Shown here piece by piece: positions 1-8,582 of a DNA stretch of 32,605 nt. Under the pieces are notes generated by a model that did not search any database, was not told where the DNA came from, and was given only the letters and a program-made list of their open reading frames with translations. The translations under genes and the position numbers were made by a program. Source of the stretch: Dehalococcoidia bacterium (GTDB lineage: Bacteria; Chloroflexota; Dehalococcoidia; SHYB01; SHYL01); NCBI GenBank assembly GCA_009692825.1, contig SHYL01000010.1:1-32605 (forward strand). Reading direction: 5' to 3'. The number at the start of each line of letters is the position of its first letter. Position 1 is the stretch's first letter.

Positions 1-1
1 A

Positions 2-86
2 TGGTGCCGAGGAAGAGACTCGAACTCTTACGACTTACGTCACCACCCCCTCAAGATGGCGTGTCTACCAATTCCACCACCCCGGC
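2..86 (-). tRNA. tRNA-Leu (GAG)
   Basis: A class II tRNA read on the minus strand. The 5' acceptor GCCGGGG pairs with CCTCGGC with one G-U, followed by discriminator A and an encoded CCA. The anticodon stem CCATC/GGTGG encloses loop TTGAGGG, which puts GAG at positions 34-36, so it reads CUC/CUU leucine codons. A T-loop of the form GTTCGAGTC and the extra variable-arm bases agree with leucine class II. It lies downstream of the small membrane ORF and tRNA-Trp on the same strand and may be co-transcribed with them. Confidence 0.93.
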
Positions 87-118
87 AGGTACCACTTCAT
101 TCGGTTGCTGTGCGCTTG

Positions 119-319
119 TTAGTTCCTGTCCTGCGTATCGCTTGACCAGATCACGCGTGCGCCTTTGCCTCCGCGCGACCAGCGCCAGCCGCTCCGGCCC
201 AGCTTCGCCAGTATCAGCAGCCTTGCGCCGGCTACGATGAAGGCTATCGGCATCACAATCGACCACTTATCCAGCAGCCAGGCCATGCCTATCGCTATCA
301 GGAGCATTCCAAGCGTCAA
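119..319 (-). CDS. Small LiaI/DUF5668-like membrane protein
   Basis: A 66-aa ORF lying between two tRNA genes on the same strand. Two hydrophobic segments (about residues 3-16 and 22-38) are separated by a short polar turn (DKWS) and followed by an Arg/Lys-rich tail. The pattern LGMLLIAIGMAWLLDKW resembles the repeated two-helix unit of DUF5668/LiaI-LiaF-type transmembrane proteins. The start is TTG with a GAGG motif 6-8 bases upstream, just after tRNA-Trp. Its function is unknown; in characterised relatives this fold senses envelope stress. Short length and the tRNA context leave some doubt, but the hydrophobic pattern is not random. Confidence 0.5.
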   Translation of the reverse strand: MTLGMLLIAIGMAWLLDKWSIVMPIAFIVAGARLLILAKLGRSGWRWSRGGKGARVIWSSDTQDRN

Positions 320-338
320 ATTTCGCCTCGTTTCAATA

Positions 339-414
<76 letters not shown>

Positions 415-443
415 AAGTAATGCGACCCAAAAGGGCAACTGCA

Positions 444-473
444 AGTATAGCAATCGCCAATCTATAGCGACAA
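444..473 (-). promoter_or_regulatory. Probable sigma-70 promoter of the tRNA-Trp cluster
   Basis: On the minus strand a -35-like TTGTCG and a -10-like TATACT are 18 bases apart and end 30 bases before the tRNA-Trp 5' end. The decayed terminase ends immediately upstream (477), so this is the natural position for a promoter driving tRNA-Trp, the small membrane ORF and tRNA-Leu. It is a sequence match only. Confidence 0.4.
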
Positions 474-476
474 GTC

Positions 477-1150
477 TTATCCCTTCATCTTCTCATTAAG
501 CAGTTCCAGATACTCTCCCAATGACCTACCTGTATTCGTAAGTTCCAGTATCGCGTATGCCGTTGCATCAACGATATCGTCGTGCGGCGCGAGCAGAGAG
601 CCGCACGACATGCGCCTCGAACTCCGCCAGCTGTACTGATTTCGCCGGCACCATAACTTCGCTCCTATCGAAGTACGGCGTCATAGTCCTGGATCGCATC
701 ATCTTGATGCCGCGCTCTGCGTGTGCGCGTCGTGCCGCCCCTACAGGGATTTCGTTCGTGTGTCTCAGCTTTTGCAGCAGTGGCGTCCTTGATTCGGCGT
801 CTTCCACCGCGACTGAGCCCGGCTTCCATCGCGTGCACTACTTTAAAACCGTGCGCTCCAGTTCAAGCGACTACGTCCTAGCGTGCAGCATCTCCTTCAG
901 ATATATGCGTCTCTGCGTATCCTTGCCCGCCGTTATGCATACAGAGAAATCGTTGTCCCGTCCGGTCTTCAACGCCGTATCCCACGCCTGCACTGTGGTG
1001 ACTAGCTTCTGGAGCTCAATGCACTGGTTATACCCGAGCCAGTGTGTCTCGAACACATACCCGGTCAACGATTGCGTATCGCTCATGAACATACAGTTGA
1101 ATATGGCGGTGGCCAACTCGCGCCGTTTAGCCTCCGGACACGCGCACTAT
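477..1150 (-). pseudogene. Decayed phage terminase large subunit, nuclease domain
   Basis: Three minus-strand frames join into one terminase C-terminal domain. The first part (about 1116-871) contains TVQAWDTALKTGRDNDFSVC, the WDTA and NDFSV signature of Terminase_6C RNase H-like nucleases. The second (about 807-568) has VEDAESRTPLLQKLRHTNEI and TPYFDRSEVMVPAKSVQLAEFE. The third, in another frame, has PHDDIVDATAYAILEL and ends at a TAA at 477. At least two frameshifts or stops separate them, and the ATPase half is absent. In an intact phage this enzyme cuts concatemeric DNA and drives packaging. Upstream about 1116-1150 the fragment fades out. It shares strand and HK97-type affinity with the phage genes at 20-27 kb. 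Confidence 0.8.
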
Positions 1151-1240
1151 CTTTATCAGGACCTCAGTTACCGATGAAATCAGTACCGCTCCTGGCAGCA
1201 CTAGGAATATCCCTATGACTACCAGTGACCCAGTTTCCAC
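1127..1240 (-). CDS. Possible 37-aa single-helix membrane peptide
   Basis: Not in the ORF track. Reading from GTG at 1240 gives 37 codons with one strong hydrophobic helix (LVVIGIFLVLPGAVLISSV) and a basic C-terminus ending IVRVSGG. It overlaps the upstream edge of the terminase remnant. No strong ribosome binding site is visible, and it may itself be a remnant of a larger membrane protein. Confidence 0.22.
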   Translation of the reverse strand: METGSLVVIGIFLVLPGAVLISSVTEVLIKIVRVSGG

Positions 1241-1432
1241 ATCGTTAATGGACTTGTACCTTGGAGAATTCCTGTAGTCTGAGCTGTTTTTCTAATCAAT
1301 TCCCCACACAAATTATTAAATTCAATCTTATAACAGTCTGTAATATGCCTCGTCTTCCTCAAAACTCAAGCATTCCTTAACAATTGTTCTGTACAATACC
1401 CCTGATAAACCATTTAAGCTGGAGAGTGAACC

Positions 1433-2203
1433 TTGGACCGTAAGATTCTAGTTATCCTCTGCGTGAGCGGTGCCCTGTCCCTGACTTTGGCGCTTTCCAC
1501 AATGTCCGTAGCACTGGCAAGAACTGGTAGATCAAATCAACAGCAGTTTGGGCAAACAAGCGTGACAGCCTCTCAGGAGGGCCAGCAAAAGCCTGGCGAC
1601 CATAAAGGATTTTTGGTCAGCGGCACCGTTAAATCAGTCTCGCCGACGTCCATTGTCGTTAACGATTCAACCGGCAAAGACGTGACTGTGACTGTAAATG
1701 GCGATACCGGCTTCACTGTTAAGGGTGCCGTTGATAAAACGATCTCGCAGATTCTCGTCGGCCAGAAAGCCACCATATTTCAGGACGCTGACGGCGTAGC
1801 AAAGATGATCGTTAGTAGCGTAATGCCGAAGCGGCCTGAGTTGCCCGGCATGGGCCGGATGGGTCCCCGCCGCGGTCCTGAAGGCCTGGGTGGTGGCCCA
1901 GGCAGACCTCGCATGGGTCTGAGTGGTCCTGGTATAGGCATGTCAGCATATGCTGGACTTGGCACGGTCGCACAGATTAGCGACACCAGCATAACCATTA
2001 CGCTCGCGCATCCTGCAAGTGGTGGCGCCGCAACTGAGACATACTTTATAAACGGCGATACAAAAATCATGCCGGTCGCCGGCCAGACCAAGATAGCCGT
2101 TGGAGATAATGTTCTTGTCGTCCCAGATGAGGGCAAAGTCGCTAAGAGCATCATGCGCTCTCCTGCTATGCACAAGCCCGCTAAGACGCCAGCTTCAACA
2201 TAG
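1433..2203 (+). CDS. Secreted DUF5666-like protein with Gly/Pro/Arg-rich linker
   Basis: A 256-aa exported protein. The TTG start has GGAG eight bases upstream. An N-terminal signal sequence (ILVILCVSGALSLTLALS, about residues 4-21, cleavage near ALA) is followed by two similar small beta domains: about 62-130 (VSGTVKSVSPTSIVVNDSTG...) and about 178-245 (GLGTVAQISDTSITITL...). The 'G.V..I...SI.I' opening and the '.GDT....' strand recur in both and resemble DUF5666-type beta barrels. A basic Gly/Pro/Met-rich linker (GMGRMGPRRGPEGLGGGPGR) joins them. No catalytic motif is visible. The second domain resembles the C-terminal domain of the secreted protein ending at 27869. Function is unknown; an extracellular structural or binding role is inference. 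Confidence 0.75.
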   Translation: MDRKILVILCVSGALSLTLALSTMSVALARTGRSNQQQFGQTSVTASQEGQQKPGDHKGFLVSGTVKSVSPTSIVVNDSTGKDVTVTVNGDTGFTVKGAVDKTISQILVGQKATIFQDADGVAKMIVSSVMPKRPELPGMGRMGPRRGPEGLGGGPGRPRMGLSGPGIGMSAYAGLGTVAQISDTSITITLAHPASGGAATETYFINGDTKIMPVAGQTKIAVGDNVLVVPDEGKVAKSIMRSPAMHKPAKTPAST

Positions 2204-2224
2204 AATAACCTCAAGAATAGCCCT

Positions 2225-2247
2225 AGGCCCGTGTAAATTTTGGGCCT
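2225..2247 (+). terminator. Weak hairpin after the secreted protein
   Basis: Arms AGGCCC and GGGCCT flank an 11-base AT-rich loop, followed by gagttta. It begins 21 bases past the stop of the upstream gene. There is no continuous U-tract, so it is a weak intrinsic terminator at best. Confidence 0.35.
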
Positions 2248-2360
2248 GAGTTTATCACACCAAACCTCTTTATTCATAGCTGTCATGATTTCACGTCACG
2301 GGGTTATAATTTGAATCGGTTCGTGATAATCAGTTCATTACAGATAGATTCGGGGGAATC

Positions 2361-2597
2361 ATGACCACACAGCAAAAGTTACCCATCGTTTACACCATCC
2401 GCGGCTGCGACGCGTGCACGAAGCTTATGAACAAGTGGAACGCTGAAGGCATAGCCTATGAAGAGCGCCGCGCGGAGCTTGACCAGAAGACCTACGACGA
2501 AGCGATCTCATATGGCCATACTGTGCCTATCGTTGTTTATCCTGATGGCCATGTCGAAGAGGGTTTCGAGGGCGGCATCGGCTGCTACATCATCTAA
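2361..2597 (+). CDS. Glutaredoxin-like CxxC protein
   Basis: A 78-aa thioredoxin-fold protein. It opens with a beta strand (IVYTIRGCDACTKL) carrying the redox motif C-D-A-C at about residues 16-19, and has the cis-proline TVP at about 53-55, followed by IVVYPDG. The length and layout match single-domain glutaredoxins. It ends in an unusual GGIGCYII tail with an extra Cys near the C-terminus. A GGGGG motif sits just before the ATG. The likely role is cytoplasmic thiol-disulfide exchange or reduction of a partner protein. It appears monocistronic, with the next recognisable plus-strand gene (broken xthA) about 250 bases away. The fold is clear; the natural substrate is not. Confidence 0.85.
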   Translation: MTTQQKLPIVYTIRGCDACTKLMNKWNAEGIAYEERRAELDQKTYDEAISYGHTVPIVVYPDGHVEEGFEGGIGCYII

Positions 2598-2600
2598 CCG

Positions 2601-2753
2601 CTAGGCGATATACCCAAACGCGAAGATGAATCCCGCCCTGCATCCAAAGGACCAGCCGGCACAGTACCCGGCCCATTTTGCGGCGGCCGAAATGTTGCCT
2701 TCAATGAAATATCACGCAAGGGGCACTGCCGCAATAAGAGTTGTGATAAACAT
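2601..2753 (-). pseudogene. Small membrane-protein ORF split by TGA
   Basis: Not in the ORF track. From ATG at 2753 the minus strand reads MFITTLIAAVPLA, then an in-frame TGA (2712-2714), then YFIEGNISAAAKWAGYCAGW and about 17 more residues to TAG at 2601. The two halves together look like a two-helix membrane peptide of 50 codons, with small residues and aromatics at helix edges. An AGG lies just before the ATG. It may be a genuine small gene with a nonsense mutation or a chance open stretch. Confidence 0.25.
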
Positions 2754-2845
2754 TTGCCTGCGCCCAGCTACGGTCCCGGTGGTAAACCAGGAACTCCGAT
2801 GGGGTGATACTCGTGGTTTTCCAGGTTACTTAGACGTAAAGTCTA

Positions 2846-3621
2846 TTGAAGATCGCAACGTGGACCGTTAACTCCATACGCGCAAGGCTAGATCGTCTGC
2901 AGACGTGGTTGTTAGCTAATCAGCCTGACTTGCTCTGCCTGCAGGAGCTTAAAGTCGCCGAGGATGCGTTCCCATTAAAGCCGATTCGTAAGGCTGGTTA
3001 TTACGTATCCATGAACTGTCAGAAGACGTATAACGGCCTTGCTATCCTCTCAAAAACCGAACCTGTTGATGTGAGAAGCGGCTTTGCGGACGGTATTGAA
3101 GACGCTGAGGCGCGGCTCATGTCCGCTACGGTTGACAGCGTCCGCATTATCTCTGACTACATCCCAAATGGTGATACTACAGCTTCCGACAAATATGCTT
3201 GGAAGCCTGAATGGCTCGGCAGGCTAAAAACCTAACTCTCGAAAGTAGATACCACTGCTGAATAAAATGGTTATCTGCGGCGACTTTAACATCGTTCCAG
3301 CCGCCATCGACGCTGCGAGGCCTGAATCATGGGAAGGCAGTGTTCTCTACAACGAGGATCTCAGGCGGGAGTTCTGTCTTATTCAGGAGCTTGGCTGGGT
3401 CGATATCTTCCGTCGGCATAAACCTGAGGCTGGACTGTATTCATGGTGGGACTACCGTCAGCTTTCATTCCAGCGCAACGATGGCCTACGTATAGGCCGC
3501 ATTCTTGCTACCCATGCCCTGGCGCCATCTAGCACCGGTGCTGGCATCGATAGAGAGGCGCGCAAAGGCGGGAAGCCCCTCCGATCACGCGCCGGTGTGG
3601 GCAACCTTCGACGTTAAATAG
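2846..3621 (+). pseudogene. xthA: Exonuclease III (AP endonuclease), broken
   Basis: Full-length relic of the exonuclease III/EEP family, about 258 codons. Frame 1 (TTG start at 2846) has MKIATWTVNSIRARLDRLQT, CLQELKV with the metal-binding Glu, and DYIPNGD. It stops at TAA 3233-3235. Homology resumes in another frame with MVICGDFNI (catalytic Asp/Asn) from 3267. Near the 3' end, CCCC in place of CCC throws off the frame. The third frame then gives PSDHAPVWATFDVK, containing the catalytic Asp-His, and ends in TAG at 3621. The usual N-terminal WNVNS is WTVNS, so a conserved Asn is lost as well. When intact, the enzyme incises DNA at abasic sites. It ends four bases from the convergent flavoprotein gene. 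Confidence 0.88.
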
Positions 3622-3624
3622 TGC

Positions 3625-4737
3625 CTAACTTGTCTCATCGTATCGCTTCCGCCACACTCCGCTGAGCGAACGCTCGCCGTCGACCATGCCCTCCGCCGCT
3701 TTGCGCAGGCGTGAGCTCATCGCGAACACCCTCAGCGACAGAGACGGGAAGTTGTAGAGCAGGAACTTCATCCCCCGCACATCCGCGTATTCCCTTGCGA
3801 GCGTTTCATTGAGCACCGTCGTATAGCCGTCCAGGTCCTTGGCTTCGCCGCGCAGGTACTTCTTGATAACGCTTGCGGCCAGCTCAGCGCTTTTGAGCGC
3901 GAACGCTATCCCCTCGCCGAACACTGGTTCCGCCAGCCACGCCGCGTCTCCTACCAGCAGTGCGTTGCCCTTGTTGACCGCTTGCCGCGAGCCCCCGGCC
4001 GGCACACGCTGGCCGACTAACGGGCCGGCGTTTTTAATATCTAGGCCGCGCTTCTTCGCGAACGCACCCAGTAATTGTTCCAGGTTGTGATATTTATCCT
4101 TGCGCCCGGTAACCACGCCTACGTTATAGTACCTGCCCTTCGGGAATACCCATCCGTATCCGCCCGGCACGTCAAAGTCCACGACCGCTGAGTCGCCGTA
4201 CGGATAATGCTCCATTGGTGCGTTCAGCTCTATGCCCAGCAGATGCTCGAAAGCATTGCGTCTTTTGATGCCCGCCCACTGAGCCGTCTTGCCCTTCGCC
4301 CCGTCTGCGCCGACTAGCGTTCTGGCCTCATATTTGCCATTGTTGGTTGTGATGATGGCCTTGCTGTCAGTCATCTCAACATTAGTGACTGATTCATCTT
4401 GAAATAGCTTTGCGCCGCTGGCTACCGCTTTTTGCGCCAGCCGCTGGTCGAACTCCGAGCGCTCCACCATGTAAACGGGCGATTTGTCCGTGTTCATAAC
4501 CACGTCTTGCTTGCCGCGGAGGATGTGGACGCTGCGAACTGTCTCTTTTATGAGGTCGTCCACTGGAAAATCGAGCAGTTGTATGCCCTTTGGCGTGATG
4601 CCTCCGCCGCATGGTTTGTTCCGCGGCAGACGGCTCTTTTCGATAAGCGCCACGCTGTGGCCGCGGCTGGCAAGTTTATATGCCAGGAATGCTCCCGCTG
4701 GCCCGGCCCCGACTATCGCAACGTCATAATATTCCAT
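3625..4737 (-). CDS. Geranylgeranyl reductase-family FAD-dependent oxidoreductase
   Basis: A 370-aa flavoprotein of the GR2 / geranylgeranyl reductase family. The N-terminal Rossmann dinucleotide motif GAGPAG is at residues 10-15 with Glu33 closing the second strand. A PCGGGI motif (about 42-47) is typical of this family. LVGADGAKG and LLVGDAAWLAEPVFGEGIAF (the GD motif that binds FAD phosphates, about 255-275) follow. Members reduce isoprenoid double bonds in lipids, quinones or chlorophyll side chains, or act as related flavin oxidoreductases. The substrate here cannot be told. The start is ATG at 4737, with a divergent GYD gene sharing the 80-base intergenic region. Confidence 0.87.
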   Translation of the reverse strand: MEYYDVAIVGAGPAGAFLAYKLASRGHSVALIEKSRLPRNKPCGGGITPKGIQLLDFPVDDLIKETVRSVHILRGKQDVVMNTDKSPVYMVERSEFDQRLAQKAVASGAKLFQDESVTNVEMTDSKAIITTNNGKYEARTLVGADGAKGKTAQWAGIKRRNAFEHLLGIELNAPMEHYPYGDSAVVDFDVPGGYGWVFPKGRYYNVGVVTGRKDKYHNLEQLLGAFAKKRGLDIKNAGPLVGQRVPAGGSRQAVNKGNALLVGDAAWLAEPVFGEGIAFALKSAELAASVIKKYLRGEAKDLDGYTTVLNETLAREYADVRGMKFLLYNFPSLSLRVFAMSSRLRKAAEGMVDGERSLSGVWRKRYDETS

Positions 4738-4816
4738 TAAAGTCCCCGTGTTAGGCTTGGATTGCTGATGGACTATCGGATATAGTACCAGTAGCTCGAA
4801 TTTGCTCGGAGGGAAT

Positions 4817-5134
4817 ATGGCCTATTACTTAATGCTTAGCAAGTTAACCGATAAAGGCAGGCAGACGCTCAAGGAGAACCCTGACCGCGTTTTGGAAGTC
4901 AATAAAGAAGTCGAAAAGATGGCCCCGAACACCAAAGTGGTTTCTCAGTGGTGGCTGCTCGGACCGTACGACTTCGCTACGGTGATAGAGGCTCCTGATA
5001 ACTGGCACATGGGCGATATCGCTCTGGACCTTGGCGCTCGAGGTACGGTTGAGACACTTACAATGCCTGCTCAGCGGACCGAGGATTTCGTTAGTTTCAT
5101 CAAGGCTAACGCCCGCTTCCACAAGAAGGGCTAG
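4817..5134 (+). CDS. GYD-domain protein
   Basis: A 105-aa protein from ATG at 4817. The ORF-track start at TTG 4802 lies inside the GGAGGG ribosome binding site region and is less likely. Features are a conserved N-terminal strand (MAYYLMLSKLTDKGRQTLKE), KVVSQWWLLGPYDFATVIEAPD with the G-x-Y-D motif that names the family, and TVETLTMPAQRTEDF near the end. These small ferredoxin-like alpha/beta proteins are common in Chloroflexota and archaea; some may act as regulators or dimeric binding modules, but no activity is established. It is transcribed away from the flavoprotein and converges on pheA with four bases between stops. Confidence 0.82.
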   Translation: MAYYLMLSKLTDKGRQTLKENPDRVLEVNKEVEKMAPNTKVVSQWWLLGPYDFATVIEAPDNWHMGDIALDLGARGTVETLTMPAQRTEDFVSFIKANARFHKKG

Positions 5135-5138
5135 TCAG

Positions 5139-5963
5139 CTAGAAGTTACGCCTGGGATAAGAGCCGAAGAGCTTGAACATGCTCGACTTATTTTTCACGA
5201 TATGGAGTGTTTCGGCTACGGCCTTATCCTTGCGGTGGCCGTTGAGATCGATAAGAAATACATATTTTCCTAGCGCTTCTTTTGACGGGCGGCTCTCGAT
5301 TTTGGCAAGGTTTATACCTCGCCTGGCGAACTCGCCCAGCACGCCATAAAGCTGGCCCGGCTTGTCCTCACTGAACATGAATGCTATCGAAGTCTTGTCG
5401 TCACCACTAGGCTCTGCGTCTATGTGAGATAGCACCACGAACCGCGTGACGTTGTTGGGGTTGTCTTGCACGTTTTTTGCGACTATCGCCACCCCAAACA
5501 GCTCCGCTGCCCGGGAGGATGCTATCGCAGCTGCTGGGATGCTGGACTTCTTCATATCTTCCACCGCTGCCGTCGTGCTCAATGATGCCAGCGTCTGCAC
5601 TCTGGGGAACACGCGCTCAACGAATCGTCTGCACTGCCCCAGCGCCTGAGGGTGGCTGTAAATCACCGCTATATCTTTGGTCTCGGTGCCCTGCTTGGCC
5701 AGCACGCAGTGGTTTATAGGTATGACGATCTCGCTCTTGATCTGCAGGCGCGATTCGTGTATCAGCAGGTCCAGCGTGTCATTCACTGACCCCTCGATGC
5801 TGTTCTCGATTGGAACTATGCCTTCGTCTGCCATGTGCTTATCCACCGCGTCCATCACGGCGCTGTGGCTTGGCATGGGCACCAGGTGGGCGTGTGGGTT
5901 ATATGTCAGCGCGGCCTCTTCGCCGTACGTGCCTGCGGGACCAAGGAATGCGATTTTAGTCAA
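5139..5963 (-). CDS. pheA: Prephenate dehydratase
   Basis: Converts prephenate to phenylpyruvate, the penultimate step of phenylalanine synthesis. The start is taken as TTG 5963 (LTKIAFLGPAGTYGEEAAL) because AGAGGA lies at good spacing; the track start at 5996 adds 11 residues. The dehydratase domain has FLGPAGTY at the N-terminus, GIVPIENSIEGSVNDTLDLL, and the catalytic T-R-F motif in NVTRFVVL. A C-terminal ACT domain (about 195-270) contains ESRPSKEALGKYVFLID, the ESRP phenylalanine-binding motif of feedback-inhibited enzymes. The length (274 aa) suits a monofunctional enzyme without a chorismate mutase domain. It appears monocistronic. Confidence 0.95.
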   Translation of the reverse strand: MTKIAFLGPAGTYGEEAALTYNPHAHLVPMPSHSAVMDAVDKHMADEGIVPIENSIEGSVNDTLDLLIHESRLQIKSEIVIPINHCVLAKQGTETKDIAVIYSHPQALGQCRRFVERVFPRVQTLASLSTTAAVEDMKKSSIPAAAIASSRAAELFGVAIVAKNVQDNPNNVTRFVVLSHIDAEPSGDDKTSIAFMFSEDKPGQLYGVLGEFARRGINLAKIESRPSKEALGKYVFLIDLNGHRKDKAVAETLHIVKNKSSMFKLFGSYPRRNF

Positions 5964-6091
5964 TAGAAAATCCTCTTTCAGCGTGGAATCAAGCAATTGT
6001 ACCGCAGGTGTGTACTTTTCCGTAGCTTTATACCAACACTCATAGCATCCAAATATCGGTTCATACGGGATGTACAGAAGGATGCAACCTT

Positions 6092-6187
6092 TCTGACGGG
6101 GTGAGCGAGGGGTGTCCCCTCGGCTTAATTAAAGTCCCCTTCCAGAAAGTACTCTTTCAAGAGTGGAAGGGGGTCAGGGGCTGGCTG
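6092..6187. repeat. Dispersed intergenic repeat, copy A
   Basis: A 96-base non-coding element sharing blocks with 29818-29895 in the same order and orientation: tctgacgggg, a tcccc block, AAAGTACTC-TTCAA, GTGGAAGGGG and a final AGGGG-TGGCT. Inside it, CCCCTTCCA and TGGAAGGGG form a 9-bp inverted repeat, and GAAAG-TACT-CTTTC forms an inner hairpin. It lies between the start of pheA and a broken lipoprotein gene. Copy A has extra bases around the left arm. Confidence 0.7.
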
Positions 6188-6265
6188 ATACGCTTATATA
6201 AAAACCTTTGAGGAACCATATACAAAATTGTTTATGTACAACGCCGCCTGTGATTAATTCAGCGT

Positions 6266-7444
6266 GTGTTTAAGCCATCGTGTTTCGCGCTAACATTTTT
6301 ATTGTGTAATTCCATACTGCTGGCAGCCTGCTCAGGAGGCAGTACCACATTCTCAAAGTACTCTGTGGATCCAAGCAACGGCACATGCCATGGCATGTGC
6401 CGTCCAGTTTGGTGCTTCGCTCTTTGAGCTCGACAAGCTGGATATCATTCAGCCCATGGGCCAGATGGTTGGCGGATACGTTACTCCCATAGACCACGGC
6501 TACATGTTCGGCAAAGACGGATTTACTGCGGCAGATGATGCCTTCGCAGTCCAGTCGCCTGCCAAAGGCTACGTGGTTAATATCTCGATGACCCGGCGCG
6601 GCGATTTTATGGACCACGCTCTCACCATCGAGTTCACCTGTACGCATTACGTCTATTACTCGAACATGACGAGCTTCTCGCAAAAACTTATGGACGCGGA
6701 CGGCGGGAAGATTGAGGATGGTAACTAGGGCTATATGCGTATGCCCGTTAGCGAGGGTGAAAGCGTTGGGAGAACCGGCAAATATGGCATCGACCTCTAC
6801 GTATGGGACCTTGAAAAAACTTAACCGGTTTCGTCAACCGAGATAGCTACACAGACAGCGCGGCGATGAAAGTCCATTCTGCACAGCTCTTTGACTACCT
6901 AAAAGAGCCGCTAAAAAGTCAGCTTCTTGCCCACGACCTGCGCCAGGCTGAGCCGCGCTTCGGCAAAATCGATTACGACATTGACGGCCGGGCTGTCGGC
7001 AATTGGTTCTTGGAAGGCACAGGCGCTTATGACAATCATGGCGGCGGCGAAGATTATTGGGCGGGGCATCGATCTCTCGTTTACGACGCGCTGGACCCGT
7101 CAGGCGTCATGGTGTCGATAGGCGACTGGCAAGGACAGGCGCTTCAGTTCGGCGTTAAGGGCAACTCGCCTGACCCTGAAGACGTCAGTGTCGATAAGGG
7201 CATGGTCAAATACGAACTCGTCATGACGGATTACCTAGTTACCTCCACAGGCCAAAAGTGGGACAGGCAGCACTACGTGAATGGGCTTACCTTCGTGGAC
7301 ATCGATAACGTTCCCAGTGCCGTTAAAGGCGTGCTTGCCGTACAGCTGATAGAGTCGCGCAAGCTCAAAGTCGAAACGTTCCTGGGTAAGACAGCAGACC
7401 AGGTCACCGGCTTCACTGCCGCCGCCATAATCTACGAGAGATAA
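6266..7444 (+). pseudogene. Broken lipoprotein, possible M23-like barrel domain
   Basis: Several frames join into one exported protein of about 390 residues. From GTG 6266, a signal peptide with lipobox LLAAC|SGG is visible (absent from the ORF track). It shifts frame at a perfect palindrome (6378-6403) into QPMGQMVGGYVTPIDHGYMF...SPAKGYVVNISMTRRGDF. That frame hits in-frame TAG at 6726, continues GYMRMPVSEGESVGRTGKYG, then loses one A in an A-run (about 6814-6819) and resumes as LTGFVNRDSYTDSAAMK through 7444. The middle segment, with a strand-turn pattern around DHG and SPA-KGYV, vaguely resembles M23/LytM barrels, but the metal ligands are not convincing. Function unknown. Three separate lesions make it a pseudogene. 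Confidence 0.75.
6378..6403. repeat. Perfect 26-bp palindrome
   Basis: ACGGCACATGCCA is followed directly by its exact reverse complement, with no spacer. It sits where the lipoprotein reading frame shifts from the signal-peptide frame to the body frame. It could be a protein-binding site or a templated duplication that caused the frameshift. Confidence 0.85.
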
Positions 7445-7447
7445 CGC

Positions 7448-8554
7448 TTAGGTCTTACCGTTTTTCTTCGGGTACCCTACGATAAGTACATCGCCGCCTA
7501 TCGTCTTCACGCGCGTCCGCTCCAGCCTCAGAGCCTGCGTGATGCGCCCCGGTCCCACGCCGCCCACCGCTGACGGTGCGCCTGCCCCGCCGATAACTAT
7601 CGGCGCTATGAAAGCGTAGACCTTGTCGGCGAGCCCTTCGTCCAGCACGCTGCCCAGTACGGTCGCGCCGCCCTCGATCAGAATGCTCGTGACCTGGCGC
7701 TTGCCAAGCATATCAATTAACGCCGTCAGGCTCACTACGCCGGCCTTTGCGGGCAGTACGGCGATCTCTGCGCCGTTTTCCTTGAGCGCAATTGCCTTTG
7801 ATGCTGGCATGGCTTTAGTAGTGGCAATCAGGCACTTGCCGTCCTGCTTCAGGACCTTTGCTTCGGCGGGCGTCCTGCCCGTGCTGTCGACTATTACACG
7901 GAGCGGCTGTCTGTTGATATCCCTGTCCCCGGCGTCCCGTGCTGTGAGCATCGGGTCGTCCTTGATGACCGTGTTCACGCCCACCAGTATCGCGTCCACC
8001 CAGTGCCGCAATTCTCTGTTCGCGTGAAATCTGGATTCTCCACTGCTTATCCAGTGCGAATCGCCCTCGCGTGTCGCCATCTTGCCGTCCAGGCTGCATG
8101 CAAACTTTGCAATAACGAAGGGCTTACCGGTGGTTATCCATTTCGTATGCGCCTCTACCATCTCATTCGCTTCATCTTCGTGCTCGCCAACGGTCACGCG
8201 TATGCCTGCGTCCCGCAACTCCTGCGCGCCTTTGCCTCGCACGTTTGGGTTGTGGTCCAGAGTGGCGATATGCACCTCGGCTACGCCTGCGCGGATGATG
8301 GCCTTTGTGCATGGCGGGGTCCGTTTGTTTGTGTGGCAGCATGGCTCGAGCGTGACATAGAGCGTCGCGCCGCGTGCGCTTGCGCCCGCATTCTTGAGCG
8401 CGTCGGCCTCGGCATGCGCTTGCCCCAGCGGCTGCGTGCGCCCTTCGCCGACTATGACGCCGTTCTTGACCAGCACCGCGCCTACGGCCGGGTTAGGGCT
8501 TGTGTATCCGCGTGCTTTCTTCGCAAGGCCTAATGCTCTTTTCATGTAATCCAT
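7448..8554 (-). CDS. ribD: Riboflavin biosynthesis deaminase/reductase
   Basis: Bifunctional enzyme of riboflavin synthesis, 368 aa. The N-terminal deaminase (about 1-145) carries zinc ligands in AHAEADAL (His47, Glu49) and EPCCHTNKRTPPC (Cys72, Cys82), and acts on diaminohydroxyphosphoribosylaminopyrimidine. The C-terminal reductase (about 146-365) has FACSLDGKMATREGDSHWIS and, further on, ILIEGGATVLGSVLDEGLAD, the conserved IEGG motif, and reduces the ribosyl side chain with NADPH. Both halves look complete. TSPNPAVGAVLV near the N-terminus is canonical. ribE, ribA/B and ribH are not in this window, so ribD stands alone here. Confidence 0.96.
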   Translation of the reverse strand: MDYMKRALGLAKKARGYTSPNPAVGAVLVKNGVIVGEGRTQPLGQAHAEADALKNAGASARGATLYVTLEPCCHTNKRTPPCTKAIIRAGVAEVHIATLDHNPNVRGKGAQELRDAGIRVTVGEHEDEANEMVEAHTKWITTGKPFVIAKFACSLDGKMATREGDSHWISSGESRFHANRELRHWVDAILVGVNTVIKDDPMLTARDAGDRDINRQPLRVIVDSTGRTPAEAKVLKQDGKCLIATTKAMPASKAIALKENGAEIAVLPAKAGVVSLTALIDMLGKRQVTSILIEGGATVLGSVLDEGLADKVYAFIAPIVIGGAGAPSAVGGVGPGRITQALRLERTRVKTIGGDVLIVGYPKKNGKT

Positions 8555-8582
8555 ATACCTAGGAGCGCTTACGTTTAACAGT

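Noticed and set aside
1383-1397. ATTGT-N5-ACAAT inverted repeat upstream of the secreted protein as an operator
   Set aside because: Only 5-bp arms in AT-rich sequence; expected by chance, no regulator nearby.
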